A stretch of DNA of 7,890 nt from ANME-2 cluster archaeon (GTDB lineage Archaea > Halobacteriota > Methanosarcinia > Methanosarcinales > Methanocomedenaceae): the NCBI GenBank assembly GCA_023544605.1, contig JAMJFQ010000073.1, positions 1 through 7,890 of the forward strand, in the 5' to 3' direction. The position numbers and the translations under genes were made by a program. The notes beneath the pieces are model-generated. The model saw only the letters and a list, made by a program, of their open reading frames with translations, made no database searches and was not told the origin of the DNA. Numbering within the stretch: position 1 is the stretch's first letter; every line of letters begins with the position of its first letter. Below are positions 1-6,028 of this stretch, in pieces.

Positions 1-903
1 CTGGCTGACATCAGCTGCGGTATAGGGGGGCAGACCGTTTGCTTTGCAGATGAATGCGGCAGGGTCTATGGAGTGGACATAGATGGTGAAAGACTGGAGT
101 GCGCCCGGCGCAATGCTGGAGTGTACGGGGTCGATAATATCACTTTTATTGAGGGCGATGCCCTGTCACCACAGGTGGTAGAGCAGGTTGCCGATGCCGA
201 CATTATTTTCAGTGACCCGGCCCGGCCTGCCACTGAAGAGATGCGCCAGACCGATAGCCTGCGGCCGGGAATACCAATGGTACTGGAGGCATACAGGGAT
301 ATTACTGACAGCTTTGCTTTTGAGGCGCCGCCACAGATACCGCCTGAGCGGATTGATTTTGATTGCGAAAAGGAGTATTTAAGTGTAGATGGGCAGTTGA
401 ACCGGCTGACGCTGTACTTCGGGCCGCTGAAAAGCTGCCATGCTTCGGCGGTGGTGCTGAAGGGCAATGACGTCCATAAATTAGAATCCCGGGATAAGGT
501 ACCTGAAATAGGTGAAGTGGATGAACCGGGTACGTATGTTTATGAACCGGACCCAAGTGTGGTAAAGGCCGGATTGTTGGGGGAACTGGTTTCCAAATCG
601 GACCACAGGCCGGACCTTTTGAATATTGATGCGAAACGCAGTCTCCTCACGTCAGACACCCCAATACACTCACCGTTTTTCAAGAACTGGTATATAATGC
701 TGGGCAGGGTCCCGCCTGACTGCACCATGCTAAATGATCTCCTGAGAAAACAGCATATCGGAAAGGCCGTATTACGGTTCAATGTGTCTCCTGATACGTA
801 CTGGGATATCAGGAACCGGGTTGAACAGGGCCTGAAAGGTGAGAAGACAGTCCATTTGTATGAGATATCGGGCCTGATCTACATTTTTGAAAAAATATCC
901 TAA
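1..903 (+). CDS. Class I SAM-dependent methyltransferase with C-terminal THUMP-like domain (5'-truncated by window edge)
   Basis: The reading frame is open from base 1 to a TAA at 901-903, leaving 300 visible residues; the true start lies upstream of the window. The visible part begins inside SAM-binding motif I (DISCGIGGQ, residues 3-11). It continues with the acidic ribose-binding position (YGVDID, D26), the stretch ARRNAGVYGV (35-44), an EGDA motif (51-54) and a motif IV of the form SDPARP (71-76). This layout resembles TGS1/Trm5-like Rossmann methyltransferases that act on RNA. The last 75 or so residues (PDTYWDIRNRVEQGLKG region) resemble the THUMP-like tail seen in a family of uncharacterised methyltransferases. 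It is a cytoplasmic protein, and an RNA substrate is an inference from fold and tail; the actual target is unknown. It converges with the DUF389 gene, 10 bases separating the two stop codons. The family assignment is fairly firm, the substrate is not. Confidence 0.8.
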   Translation: MADISCGIGGQTVCFADECGRVYGVDIDGERLECARRNAGVYGVDNITFIEGDALSPQVVEQVADADIIFSDPARPATEEMRQTDSLRPGIPMVLEAYRDITDSFAFEAPPQIPPERIDFDCEKEYLSVDGQLNRLTLYFGPLKSCHASAVVLKGNDVHKLESRDKVPEIGEVDEPGTYVYEPDPSVVKAGLLGELVSKSDHRPDLLNIDAKRSLLTSDTPIHSPFFKNWYIMLGRVPPDCTMLNDLLRKQHIGKAVLRFNVSPDTYWDIRNRVEQGLKGEKTVHLYEISGLIYIFEKIS

Positions 904-925
904 CTTGACTGTCCTAACTTGTCTG
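898..925. repeat. 14-bp near-perfect tandem duplication spanning two convergent stop codons
   Basis: TCCTAACTTGACTG (898-911) is followed directly by TCCTAACTTGTCTG (912-925), differing at one base. The first copy carries the TAA stop of the methyltransferase on the plus strand. The second carries the TAG stop of the DUF389 gene, read on the minus strand. It looks like a small local duplication at the junction of the two genes. Confidence 0.7.
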
Positions 926-1936
926 TGATACATAGATCACAGCGATAAGTACCAGTAACAGCATGATCCAGAGCACCAGGGCGATCTGGGTGGCCTTCCT
1001 GGCCCTATCGGCATCCCAGTATTTACGGGGCCTGATCCCCTGTAACAGAAATGTCATCACCCCTGCCAGGTTGATGCAGATCAGGTTTGTCAACACCAAA
1101 AGCAGCGCCCCCAGTGATAATACCCAGTGCCCAGACCCCATCAACATGCCGAGCACCACCAGCGGGGGGAGCAGTGCCACAGCCACCATAACCCCGATCA
1201 GGGCGCTGGACACTCCCGAGGTCAGTGAAAGTGCGGCCGCACTGCCGGCAGCCAGGGCCAGCAAGATATCTCCCAGGCTTACTTTTGTCCTGGAGAGGAT
1301 CTCAGGAATGTCAGGGTTGACCTTGAGTAAATATCCCGCCAGTACGGCAAAGGACAGGGAAGTAAAAATGCCGATGATATTGGCCTTCATAGCTCTGCGG
1401 GCAAGGTCAACGTCACCAAGGGTGGTGGCCAGGGACATAGCCAGGTTGGGACCCAGCAGGGGTGCTATCACCATCGCCCCGATGATCACTGCGACGTTGT
1501 CCTGCAGGATGCCGATAGCAGCGAGCATGGATGAGAGCAAGGTAAGTACTATAAAGACCCATGTGAGCTTTATTGTCTGATCAATATCTGAATACAGTTC
1601 TTCTCGGCTAATCCTGACTGGTTTTTTATTAGAATTATCATTTTGCTTTTTTTCTTCTTTCTCTTCTACAGTCTCTTTTTTTGGTGGTTCTGGACGAGGT
1701 AGGGTAGCCTCAACGGGAACCAGGAAAATCCGGTAACCTTCTACCCTTGAGATATGTTTTTCCAGCAGGTCCACAATATTCTGGGTCTCTTCTGTCGGGA
1801 CAAGAATTTTGATATGGACCAGGTCCTTTGTGAACCGCTCCTGCCAGATATCTAACACTTTAAACTCTTTTAATGCCTGTTGCACACGATATTCATCTTT
1901 TGGAGGTAGAAAAATTTCAATTAATCGCAGAGCCAT
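914..1936 (-). CDS. TIGR00341/DUF389 family multi-pass membrane protein
   Basis: 340 residues. Residues 1-75 form a small soluble domain beginning MALRLIEIFLPP, the usual start of this family. A K/E-rich charged linker follows (about 81-107), then roughly seven hydrophobic segments (about 124-144, 148-168, 185-205, 221-240, 243-265, 272-298 and 316-336). The family signatures IIGAMVIAPLLGPN (151-164) and GVMVAVALLPPLV (248-260) are intact. DUF389 proteins have no established biochemical role; a transport or sensing function in the cytoplasmic membrane is a guess from topology. The ATG start is supported by the family N-terminus and by a weak site AAAAGG (1944-1949, minus strand) seven bases upstream. 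It lies 63 bases downstream of corA on the same strand, so co-transcription is likely, and it converges with the methyltransferase gene. Confidence 0.88.
   Translation of the reverse strand: MALRLIEIFLPPKDEYRVQQALKEFKVLDIWQERFTKDLVHIKILVPTEETQNIVDLLEKHISRVEGYRIFLVPVEATLPRPEPPKKETVEEKEEKKQNDNSNKKPVRISREELYSDIDQTIKLTWVFIVLTLLSSMLAAIGILQDNVAVIIGAMVIAPLLGPNLAMSLATTLGDVDLARRAMKANIIGIFTSLSFAVLAGYLLKVNPDIPEILSRTKVSLGDILLALAAGSAAALSLTSGVSSALIGVMVAVALLPPLVVLGMLMGSGHWVLSLGALLLVLTNLICINLAGVMTFLLQGIRPRKYWDADRARKATQIALVLWIMLLLVLIAVIYVSQTS
923..942. terminator. Candidate hairpin at the convergent gene ends
   Basis: CTGTGAT (923-929) and ATCACAG (936-942) form a perfect 7-bp stem with a 6-base loop. It starts 20 bases beyond the methyltransferase stop and lies inside the last codons of the DUF389 gene. 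On the minus strand it is followed after about 27 bases by a run of six T (complement of 890-895), so it could help end the corA-DUF389 transcript. No T-run follows on the plus strand. Transcription termination is an inference; archaeal terminators rely mainly on T-runs rather than hairpins. Confidence 0.3.
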
Positions 1937-1999
1937 ATTTTTTCCTTTTCTTATATTATATGGATAAAGGGTAAATCAGAACCTGTATACCCATTTCAT

Positions 2000-3064
2000 T
2001 TACAACCACTTTTTCTTTTTGAAATACAATGACATCGAGAATCCTATACCAATCATGACGATCCATACGAGTGGATAGCTCCACTGCCATCCAAGTTCTG
2101 GCATATATTCAAAGTTCATTCCATAAACACCAGCTATGAAAGTCAGCGGTATGAATATTGTTGCAATGATAGTCAATACTTTCATTACTTCATTCATTTT
2201 ATTGCTGACACTGGATAGATAAATATCAAGCATCCCTGAAACCATATCCCTGAATGTTTCTATTGTGTCAATGACCTGAATTGTGTGGTCGTAGACATCT
2301 CGCAAGTAAATGGTAGTAGATTCCTGAATTAAGGAAGATTCCCCCCTTTCCAGGCCGCTGAACACCTCTCTTAAAGGCCACACAGATTTTCGCAGGAATA
2401 TCATCTCCCTTTTCAGTTCGTGAATGGTCTGCAGGGTCTGAGGTACTGGATTGGTCACCAGTTCTTCTTCTATTTCCTCGATCCTTTCTCCCAATTTCTC
2501 AAGGATAACAAAATAATGGTCCACTATGGCGTCCATCAATGCATAGGCAAGATAATCGCCCCCCATCTTCCTGATACGACCCTTTGATTTTCTAATCCTC
2601 TCCCTCACAGGATTGAAGATATCACCTTCTCCTTCCTGGAAAGATATCACGAAATTCGAACCAAGGATAAAGCTCACCTGTTCTGCCTGGATTATATTTT
2701 TAGCTTCTTCGAACAGGAGCATTTTCAGTACTATAAATATATAAGAATCAAAATCCTCACATTTGGGCCGCTGTCCGGTATGCAGGATATCTTCCATAAC
2801 AAGAGGGTGCATCTCGAATAGCTGTCCCACCTTCTCAATAATATTGACCTCATGAAGACCGTCAATGTTTATCCAGGTGACTGTAGGTGTTTCTTTAAAG
2901 GGGAAGCATTCTTCAACAGTCATTGCCTCCTTTTCTTCAAAATGTGCTTCATCGTAATCAATGATGCAAATCTTTACCGTCTCGACCTTTTTCTCTCCCA
3001 CATGCTCAAGAGTACCGGGTGGAAGACCCGCTTTTCTGTGAACTTTCTTGAAAAATCTTGACAA
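2000..3064 (-). CDS. corA: CorA-type magnesium/cobalt transport channel
   Basis: CorA forms homopentameric inner-membrane channels for Mg2+ (also Co2+ and Ni2+). The protein is 354 residues from the start chosen here, and it follows Thermotoga maritima CorA (351 residues) closely along its length as I recall that sequence. It has the GLPPGTL stretch near the N-terminus, HPLVMEDIL, the long stalk helix region (LKREMIFLRKSVWPLREV), and SSVSNKMNEVMKVL leading into TM1 (about 296-314). The signature YGMNFEYMPEL has GMN at 315-317, TM2 is at about 331-348, and the C-terminus is the basic KKKKWL. I start at TTG 3064 because AAGGAGGAT (3072-3080, minus strand) sits seven bases before it and the N-terminal length then fits the family. 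A GTG at 3100 in the same frame would add 12 residues but abuts the TATA-like element. DUF389 follows 63 bases downstream, and a TM-helix channel-like gene is divergent. Confidence 0.95.
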   Translation of the reverse strand: MSRFFKKVHRKAGLPPGTLEHVGEKKVETVKICIIDYDEAHFEEKEAMTVEECFPFKETPTVTWINIDGLHEVNIIEKVGQLFEMHPLVMEDILHTGQRPKCEDFDSYIFIVLKMLLFEEAKNIIQAEQVSFILGSNFVISFQEGEGDIFNPVRERIRKSKGRIRKMGGDYLAYALMDAIVDHYFVILEKLGERIEEIEEELVTNPVPQTLQTIHELKREMIFLRKSVWPLREVFSGLERGESSLIQESTTIYLRDVYDHTIQVIDTIETFRDMVSGMLDIYLSSVSNKMNEVMKVLTIIATIFIPLTFIAGVYGMNFEYMPELGWQWSYPLVWIVMIGIGFSMSLYFKKKKWL

Positions 3065-3071
3065 TCCTTCA

Positions 3072-3080
3072 TCCTCCTTA
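3072..3080 (-). promoter_or_regulatory. Strong Shine-Dalgarno site that decides the corA start
   Basis: Read on the minus strand the bases are AAGGAGGAT after a T (complement of 3072-3080), a near-ideal match to the 16S 3' end. They lie seven bases before TTG 3064. The site is inside the reading frame that would result from the upstream GTG at 3100, so it argues for the shorter protein. Confidence 0.65.
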
Positions 3081-3100
3081 TTTATGGAGTTATCTATCAC

Positions 3101-3110
3101 ATTATATAAT
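3101..3110. promoter_or_regulatory. Palindromic TATA-like element upstream of corA
   Basis: ATTATATAAT is a perfect 10-base palindrome. On the minus strand its centre is about 41 bases before TTG 3064, which places transcription start close to 3080, just before or at the Shine-Dalgarno site. Being symmetric it could also direct transcription to the right. The identical 10-mer occurs at 5983-5992 in the other divergent promoter of this window. Confidence 0.5.
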
Positions 3111-3125
3111 AGTTAAGCTGATGAA

Positions 3126-3185
3126 ATCCTTTCAGGATGAACTCATATTAATAAATCAATATTTGATTGAGGACCCCTTAAGGGG
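3126..3185. repeat. Three successive inverted repeats in the corA/channel intergenic region
   Basis: The region holds ATCCT-ttc-AGGAT (3126-3138), AATCAA-tat-TTGATT (3154-3168) and the perfect palindrome CCCCTTAAGGGG (3174-3185). The last lies directly upstream of the TATA-like element of the rightward gene, where a regulator could block or aid TBP/TFB. The symmetry is visible in the sequence; an operator role is an inference. Confidence 0.45.
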
Positions 3186-3186
3186 C

Positions 3187-3200
3187 CTATATATTTATAA
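3187..3200 (+). promoter_or_regulatory. TATA-box promoter element of the TM-helix channel-like gene
   Basis: The AT-only stretch TATATATTTATAA has its TTTATA core centred about 27 bases before ATG 3223. That spacing predicts transcription starting very close to the start codon, giving a short or absent leader. A GGAG at 3209-3212, ten bases before the ATG, would be used only if transcription begins further upstream, for instance from the element at 3101-3110. Confidence 0.5.
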
Positions 3201-3222
3201 CGTAATTCGGAGAGTGGTTAAT

Positions 3223-4143
3223 ATGGTTGAATCGCAAATATTGGATAGTGTATATGGAATGGTTGGTCAGTTGATTCATTTTATACCGATACTGATCGCA
3301 GTCATAGTATTGGTAGTTGTGGGATGGATATTGGGAAAGATCCTTGGTAAGGTTGGCTCGACCATCCTGGATAAGATGGGTCTGGATGACCTGATCGACA
3401 AGACTGCCATTGGTGGAATGATAGAAAAAGCTGAGATGAGTACGGTAGGGTTGTTTGCAGCCGTGATCAGGTGGTTTGTATACTTCATCTTTGCAATCAT
3501 CATTATAGATGTTCTGGAAATCCAGATAGTGGCAGATTTCTTGACCCAGATAATTCTGTACATTCCTTTGGTTGTTTCTGCTGCAGTTGTGCTGCTCATA
3601 GGTCTATTGATCGTCGGTTTTCTTGCAGGATTGATAAAGAAGATACTCATGGCCACAGGTGTTGATGATAAGGTTATGGCAAGTGATGTAGGTGAATCGC
3701 TCAAGGCAAATGGAGTAACAGCTTCGGGTATAATAGCAGGTCTGATAAAATTGTTCGGGTATCTGATCTTCATCACAGCTGCTTCAGAGATACTCCAGCT
3801 GACCTTGATCACAAATTTCCTTATGGATGTAATAAATTATATACCACATCTGTTTACGGGTATTTTGATCCTGATAATAGGTTTGGTGGCCATAGATTTC
3901 ATGATGGACTATCTCCAGGTTACCATGAAAGGAATGAAAGTGGAAGGTGCAGATGTAATGGTCCCGGTGTTGAAAGGGTTTTTGTTCCTGGTGGTGACCC
4001 TGATGGCCCTGGATACTATGCTGATAAATACCGGCATATTCTATATTTTCCTTGGACCCCTGGCCTGGGGATTCGCAATAGTAGTTGCATTCAAGTGGGG
4101 GATTAAAGAGGCTGCTGTGGCATATGCCCAGTCGAAAAAATAA
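3223..4143 (+). CDS. Membrane protein with three 'conserved TM helix' repeats (MscS-related, no MscS beta domain)
   Basis: 306 residues, almost entirely hydrophobic segments separated by short polar loops. It is built from three related units starting at F20-I-P, Y113-I-P and Y206-I-P, the first two exactly 93 residues long. Each unit has an IP-led hydrophobic helix containing a G near its middle. In units 1 and 2 this is followed by G(L/V)DD (53-56 and 146-149) and a second helix beginning VIRWFVYFIF (81) or LIKLFGYLIF (174). Unit 3 lacks about 18 residues of the linker. This matches the TM-helix repeat (PF05552-like) found in some mechanosensitive-channel-family proteins, but the chain ends after the last helix, with no cytoplasmic MscS beta barrel. 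A channel or osmotic role is inferred. I prefer ATG 3223 over upstream starts because the TATA element and intergenic palindromes precede it. It is divergent from corA. Confidence 0.8.
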   Translation: MVESQILDSVYGMVGQLIHFIPILIAVIVLVVVGWILGKILGKVGSTILDKMGLDDLIDKTAIGGMIEKAEMSTVGLFAAVIRWFVYFIFAIIIIDVLEIQIVADFLTQIILYIPLVVSAAVVLLIGLLIVGFLAGLIKKILMATGVDDKVMASDVGESLKANGVTASGIIAGLIKLFGYLIFITAASEILQLTLITNFLMDVINYIPHLFTGILILIIGLVAIDFMMDYLQVTMKGMKVEGADVMVPVLKGFLFLVVTLMALDTMLINTGIFYIFLGPLAWGFAIVVAFKWGIKEAAVAYAQSKK

Positions 4144-4146
4144 ACC

Positions 4147-4176
4147 TCTTTTTTCCTTTTTTCTTCTTTTCTTTTT
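4147..4176 (+). terminator. T-rich terminator downstream of the TM-helix channel-like gene
   Basis: Just after the TAA at 4141-4143 comes a stretch of T-runs broken by single or paired C (T6, CC, T6, C, TT, C, T4, C, T5). Archaeal RNA polymerase ends transcription at such U-rich tracts without needing a hairpin. It acts on the plus strand only, since the minus strand here is purine-rich. Confidence 0.65.
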
Positions 4177-4180
4177 AGAT

Positions 4181-5920
4181 CTATGTAGGATTCAATACAG
4201 CCCCACAATAATCACAATCCTGCAGCACATCTTCCACGGTGGTCAGCACCTGTTCGTTGCGACTGCGGTCCCGGTACACCGTAATCCCTTTGCACCCCAG
4301 CGTATATGCCAGCCTGAAAGCCCTGTTCACGTCTTCTTTTGTTGCATCATGCCTGAAATTGATGGTCTTGGACACTGCATTATCCGCATATTTCTGGAAG
4401 GCAGCCTGCAACCGGATATGCCACTCGTATCCCATATCATGGGATGTGACGAACAGCTGCTGCACAGCTTTGGGCACATCAGGCATACCCTGAACGGACC
4501 CGGCACTGGCTATACGCTCCATCAATTCGTCTGAATAGAATCCTTCACTTCTTGCTATTTTTTCAAAGTAAGGGTTCGTGACCATCAATTTCTCCCCTTC
4601 CATTACGGTCTTCACATATGATACGGCATAGATAGGTTCGATACCGCTGCTGCATCCTGCGATGATGCTGATGGAACCTGTAGGTGCAATGGTAATGCGC
4701 GTGGCATTACGCACCGCTGGCCTGCCGGGTCTATTGTAAATACTACCATTGAAATTCCCGAACACACCCCGGCGCTGCGCTATCTTCTCTGATGCTTCAG
4801 CGGCCCGGCTGCAAATAAAGGTCATAACCTCCTCAGCAGCCTGTACTGCCTCAAGGGAATTATATGCAATACCCAATTGGATGAGCATGTCTGCAAACCC
4901 CATCACACCCAACCCTATCTTTCTATTTCCCTTGACCATCCGGTCGATATGCTCAAGCAGGAACTGCTCCAGGTCTATCACATTATCCAGGAACCGCACC
5001 GCAATATCCACGGTACGGCCCAGTTTATCATAATCGATTGTCTGATCTTTAACCATTTTATCAAGGTTGATCGAACCCAGGTTGCAGGCTTCATAAGGCA
5101 ACAGAGGCTGTTCTCCACAGGGGTTCGTGGCCTCGATCGCCCCCAGCTCCGGTGTAGGATTATCCTGGTTGATGCCATCAAGGAAGATCAGGCCCGGTTC
5201 ACCGCTCTCCCATGCTGATGCTGCAATGAGATCGAATATCTCGATAGCATCTTTGCACTCAGTGACCCCACCGGTCCGGGGATTTATTAGTTCATAGGAT
5301 CCACCTGCTTCAAGCGCATCCATGAAAGTATCGGTCACTCCCACGGAAAGATTGAAATTGGTCAGCACACCAGGCTCGTGCTTCACGGTAATAAAGTCCA
5401 CGATATCAGGATGGTCCACCCTCAGGATACCCATATTGGCTCCCCGGCGGCGTCCCCCCTGTTTGATGGCCTGGGTGGCGGCATCGAACACCTTCATGAA
5501 GGAGACAGGACCGCTCGCTATCCCGCCGGTACTCCCTACGATATCACCCTGTGGCCGCAGCCTGCTGAAACTAAACCCCGTACCTCCGCCGCTCTGGTGT
5601 ATGATCGCAGCGTTCTTGAGGGTCTCGAATATCTCATCAAGGGAATCACCTACGGGAAGTACAAAACACGCTGCCAGTTGTTTCAGCCGTGTACCAGCGT
5701 TCATTAACGTGGGGGAATTAGGTAAGAACTCAAGATCAGACATGACCGAGTAGAACTCCTGCAAAGAATGGGTCACGTCCCCGTACACTTCGTCTGCAGA
5801 TGCCACATACCTGGCAACCCTGCCAAACATTTCATCAGGTGTTTCGATCACCTTACCGTGTTCGTCCTTTAGCAGGTACCTGCGCCTTAGCACCTTGAGT
5901 GCATTATCAGAGAGTTCCAA
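4181..5920 (-). CDS. nrdJ: Adenosylcobalamin-dependent (class II) ribonucleotide reductase
   Basis: Reduces ribonucleotides to deoxyribonucleotides for DNA synthesis using a cobalamin-generated thiyl radical; cytoplasmic. 579 residues. The N-terminal part (LSDNALKVLRRRYLLKD) is the usual start. It is followed by FLPNSPTLMNAGT and LAACFVLPVGDS, carrying the first active-site cysteine (C85). The radical-site motif NPCGE (N266, C268, E270) comes next, then the partner cysteine C279 in EACNLGSINL and the phosphate-binding APTGSIS (412-418). The C-terminus ends DCDYCGAVLNPT, one CxxC pair (C569, C572) that could re-reduce the C85-C279 disulfide. Many family members carry a longer cysteine-rich zinc-ribbon tail, absent here. 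The start is TTG: an in-frame TAA lies at 5924-5926 and the next Met is residue 30. GGGGTTGAT (5926-5934) gives a ribosome site five bases upstream. It is divergent from queH. Confidence 0.94.
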   Translation of the reverse strand: MELSDNALKVLRRRYLLKDEHGKVIETPDEMFGRVARYVASADEVYGDVTHSLQEFYSVMSDLEFLPNSPTLMNAGTRLKQLAACFVLPVGDSLDEIFETLKNAAIIHQSGGGTGFSFSRLRPQGDIVGSTGGIASGPVSFMKVFDAATQAIKQGGRRRGANMGILRVDHPDIVDFITVKHEPGVLTNFNLSVGVTDTFMDALEAGGSYELINPRTGGVTECKDAIEIFDLIAASAWESGEPGLIFLDGINQDNPTPELGAIEATNPCGEQPLLPYEACNLGSINLDKMVKDQTIDYDKLGRTVDIAVRFLDNVIDLEQFLLEHIDRMVKGNRKIGLGVMGFADMLIQLGIAYNSLEAVQAAEEVMTFICSRAAEASEKIAQRRGVFGNFNGSIYNRPGRPAVRNATRITIAPTGSISIIAGCSSGIEPIYAVSYVKTVMEGEKLMVTNPYFEKIARSEGFYSDELMERIASAGSVQGMPDVPKAVQQLFVTSHDMGYEWHIRLQAAFQKYADNAVSKTINFRHDATKEDVNRAFRLAYTLGCKGITVYRDRSRNEQVLTTVEDVLQDCDYCGAVLNPT

Positions 5921-5925
5921 TATTT

Positions 5926-5934
5926 ATCAACCCC
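5926..5934 (-). promoter_or_regulatory. Ribosome-binding site for the TTG start of the ribonucleotide reductase
   Basis: GGGGTTGAT, read on the minus strand, resembles the GGAGGTGAT Shine-Dalgarno consensus and ends five bases before TTG 5920. It overlaps an in-frame TAA, so no upstream start is possible. Confidence 0.55.
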
Positions 5935-5937
5935 GCA

Positions 5938-5969
5938 ATAATAGCCATAATGTAATAATGCTTATAATG
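5938..5969. repeat. Iterated ATAATG motif in the nrdJ/queH intergenic region
   Basis: ATAATG occurs at 5947-5952, 5955-5960 and 5964-5969, preceded by a related ATAATA at 5938-5943. The units are spaced 9, 8 and 9 bases apart. The block lies just upstream of the nrdJ ribosome site. The minus-strand CATTATAAG (5961-5969) could also serve as its TATA element. The repetition could mark regulator binding or simply reflect AT-rich promoter sequence. Confidence 0.35.
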
Positions 5970-5982
5970 CTCACAATACAAT

Positions 5983-5992
5983 ATTATATAAT
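5983..5992. promoter_or_regulatory. Palindromic TATA-like element between nrdJ and queH
   Basis: ATTATATAAT, identical to 3101-3110. For queH, transcription would begin near 6013, leaving a leader of about 15 bases that contains the ribosome site GGTGA (6017-6021). For nrdJ, transcription would begin near 5961, with a leader of about 40 bases. Symmetry and placement fit a shared bidirectional core promoter. Confidence 0.5.
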
Positions 5993-6028
5993 TTGTTTCC
6001 AATTAATAATAACGTTGGTGAAATGAAT

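Noticed and set aside
963..1580. Long open frame on the plus strand opposite the DUF389 gene
   Set aside because: It is fully antisense to a well-recognised membrane protein, and its composition reads as the complement of hydrophobic codons. No recognisable domain.
1951..1960. TATA-like AT stretch directly before the DUF389 gene
   Set aside because: Its centre is only about 20 bases before the ATG, so transcription would start inside the gene. Read-through from corA is simpler.
1970..1993. GGGTA/TACCC inverted repeat between corA and DUF389
   Set aside because: Only five base pairs with a 14-base loop, no T-run; expected by chance.
3058..3222. 55-residue N-terminal extension of the TM-helix repeat protein
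   Set aside because: It would overlap the corA start and run through the intergenic palindromes and TATA element. The ATG at 3223 follows these and gives a family-like N-terminus.
3276..3812. 178-residue open frame on the minus strand within the TM-helix repeat gene
   Set aside because: Antisense shadow of a repetitive hydrophobic coding sequence; no motif and no plausible promoter.
5322..5753. Plus-strand open frames opposite the ribonucleotide reductase
   Set aside because: They lie antisense to conserved catalytic-domain codons and show no domain.
5973..5992. Possible NrdR box upstream of nrdJ
   Set aside because: The AT-rich sequence lacks the paired ACA...TGT palindromes at helical spacing expected of NrdR sites. 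No NrdR gene is visible.
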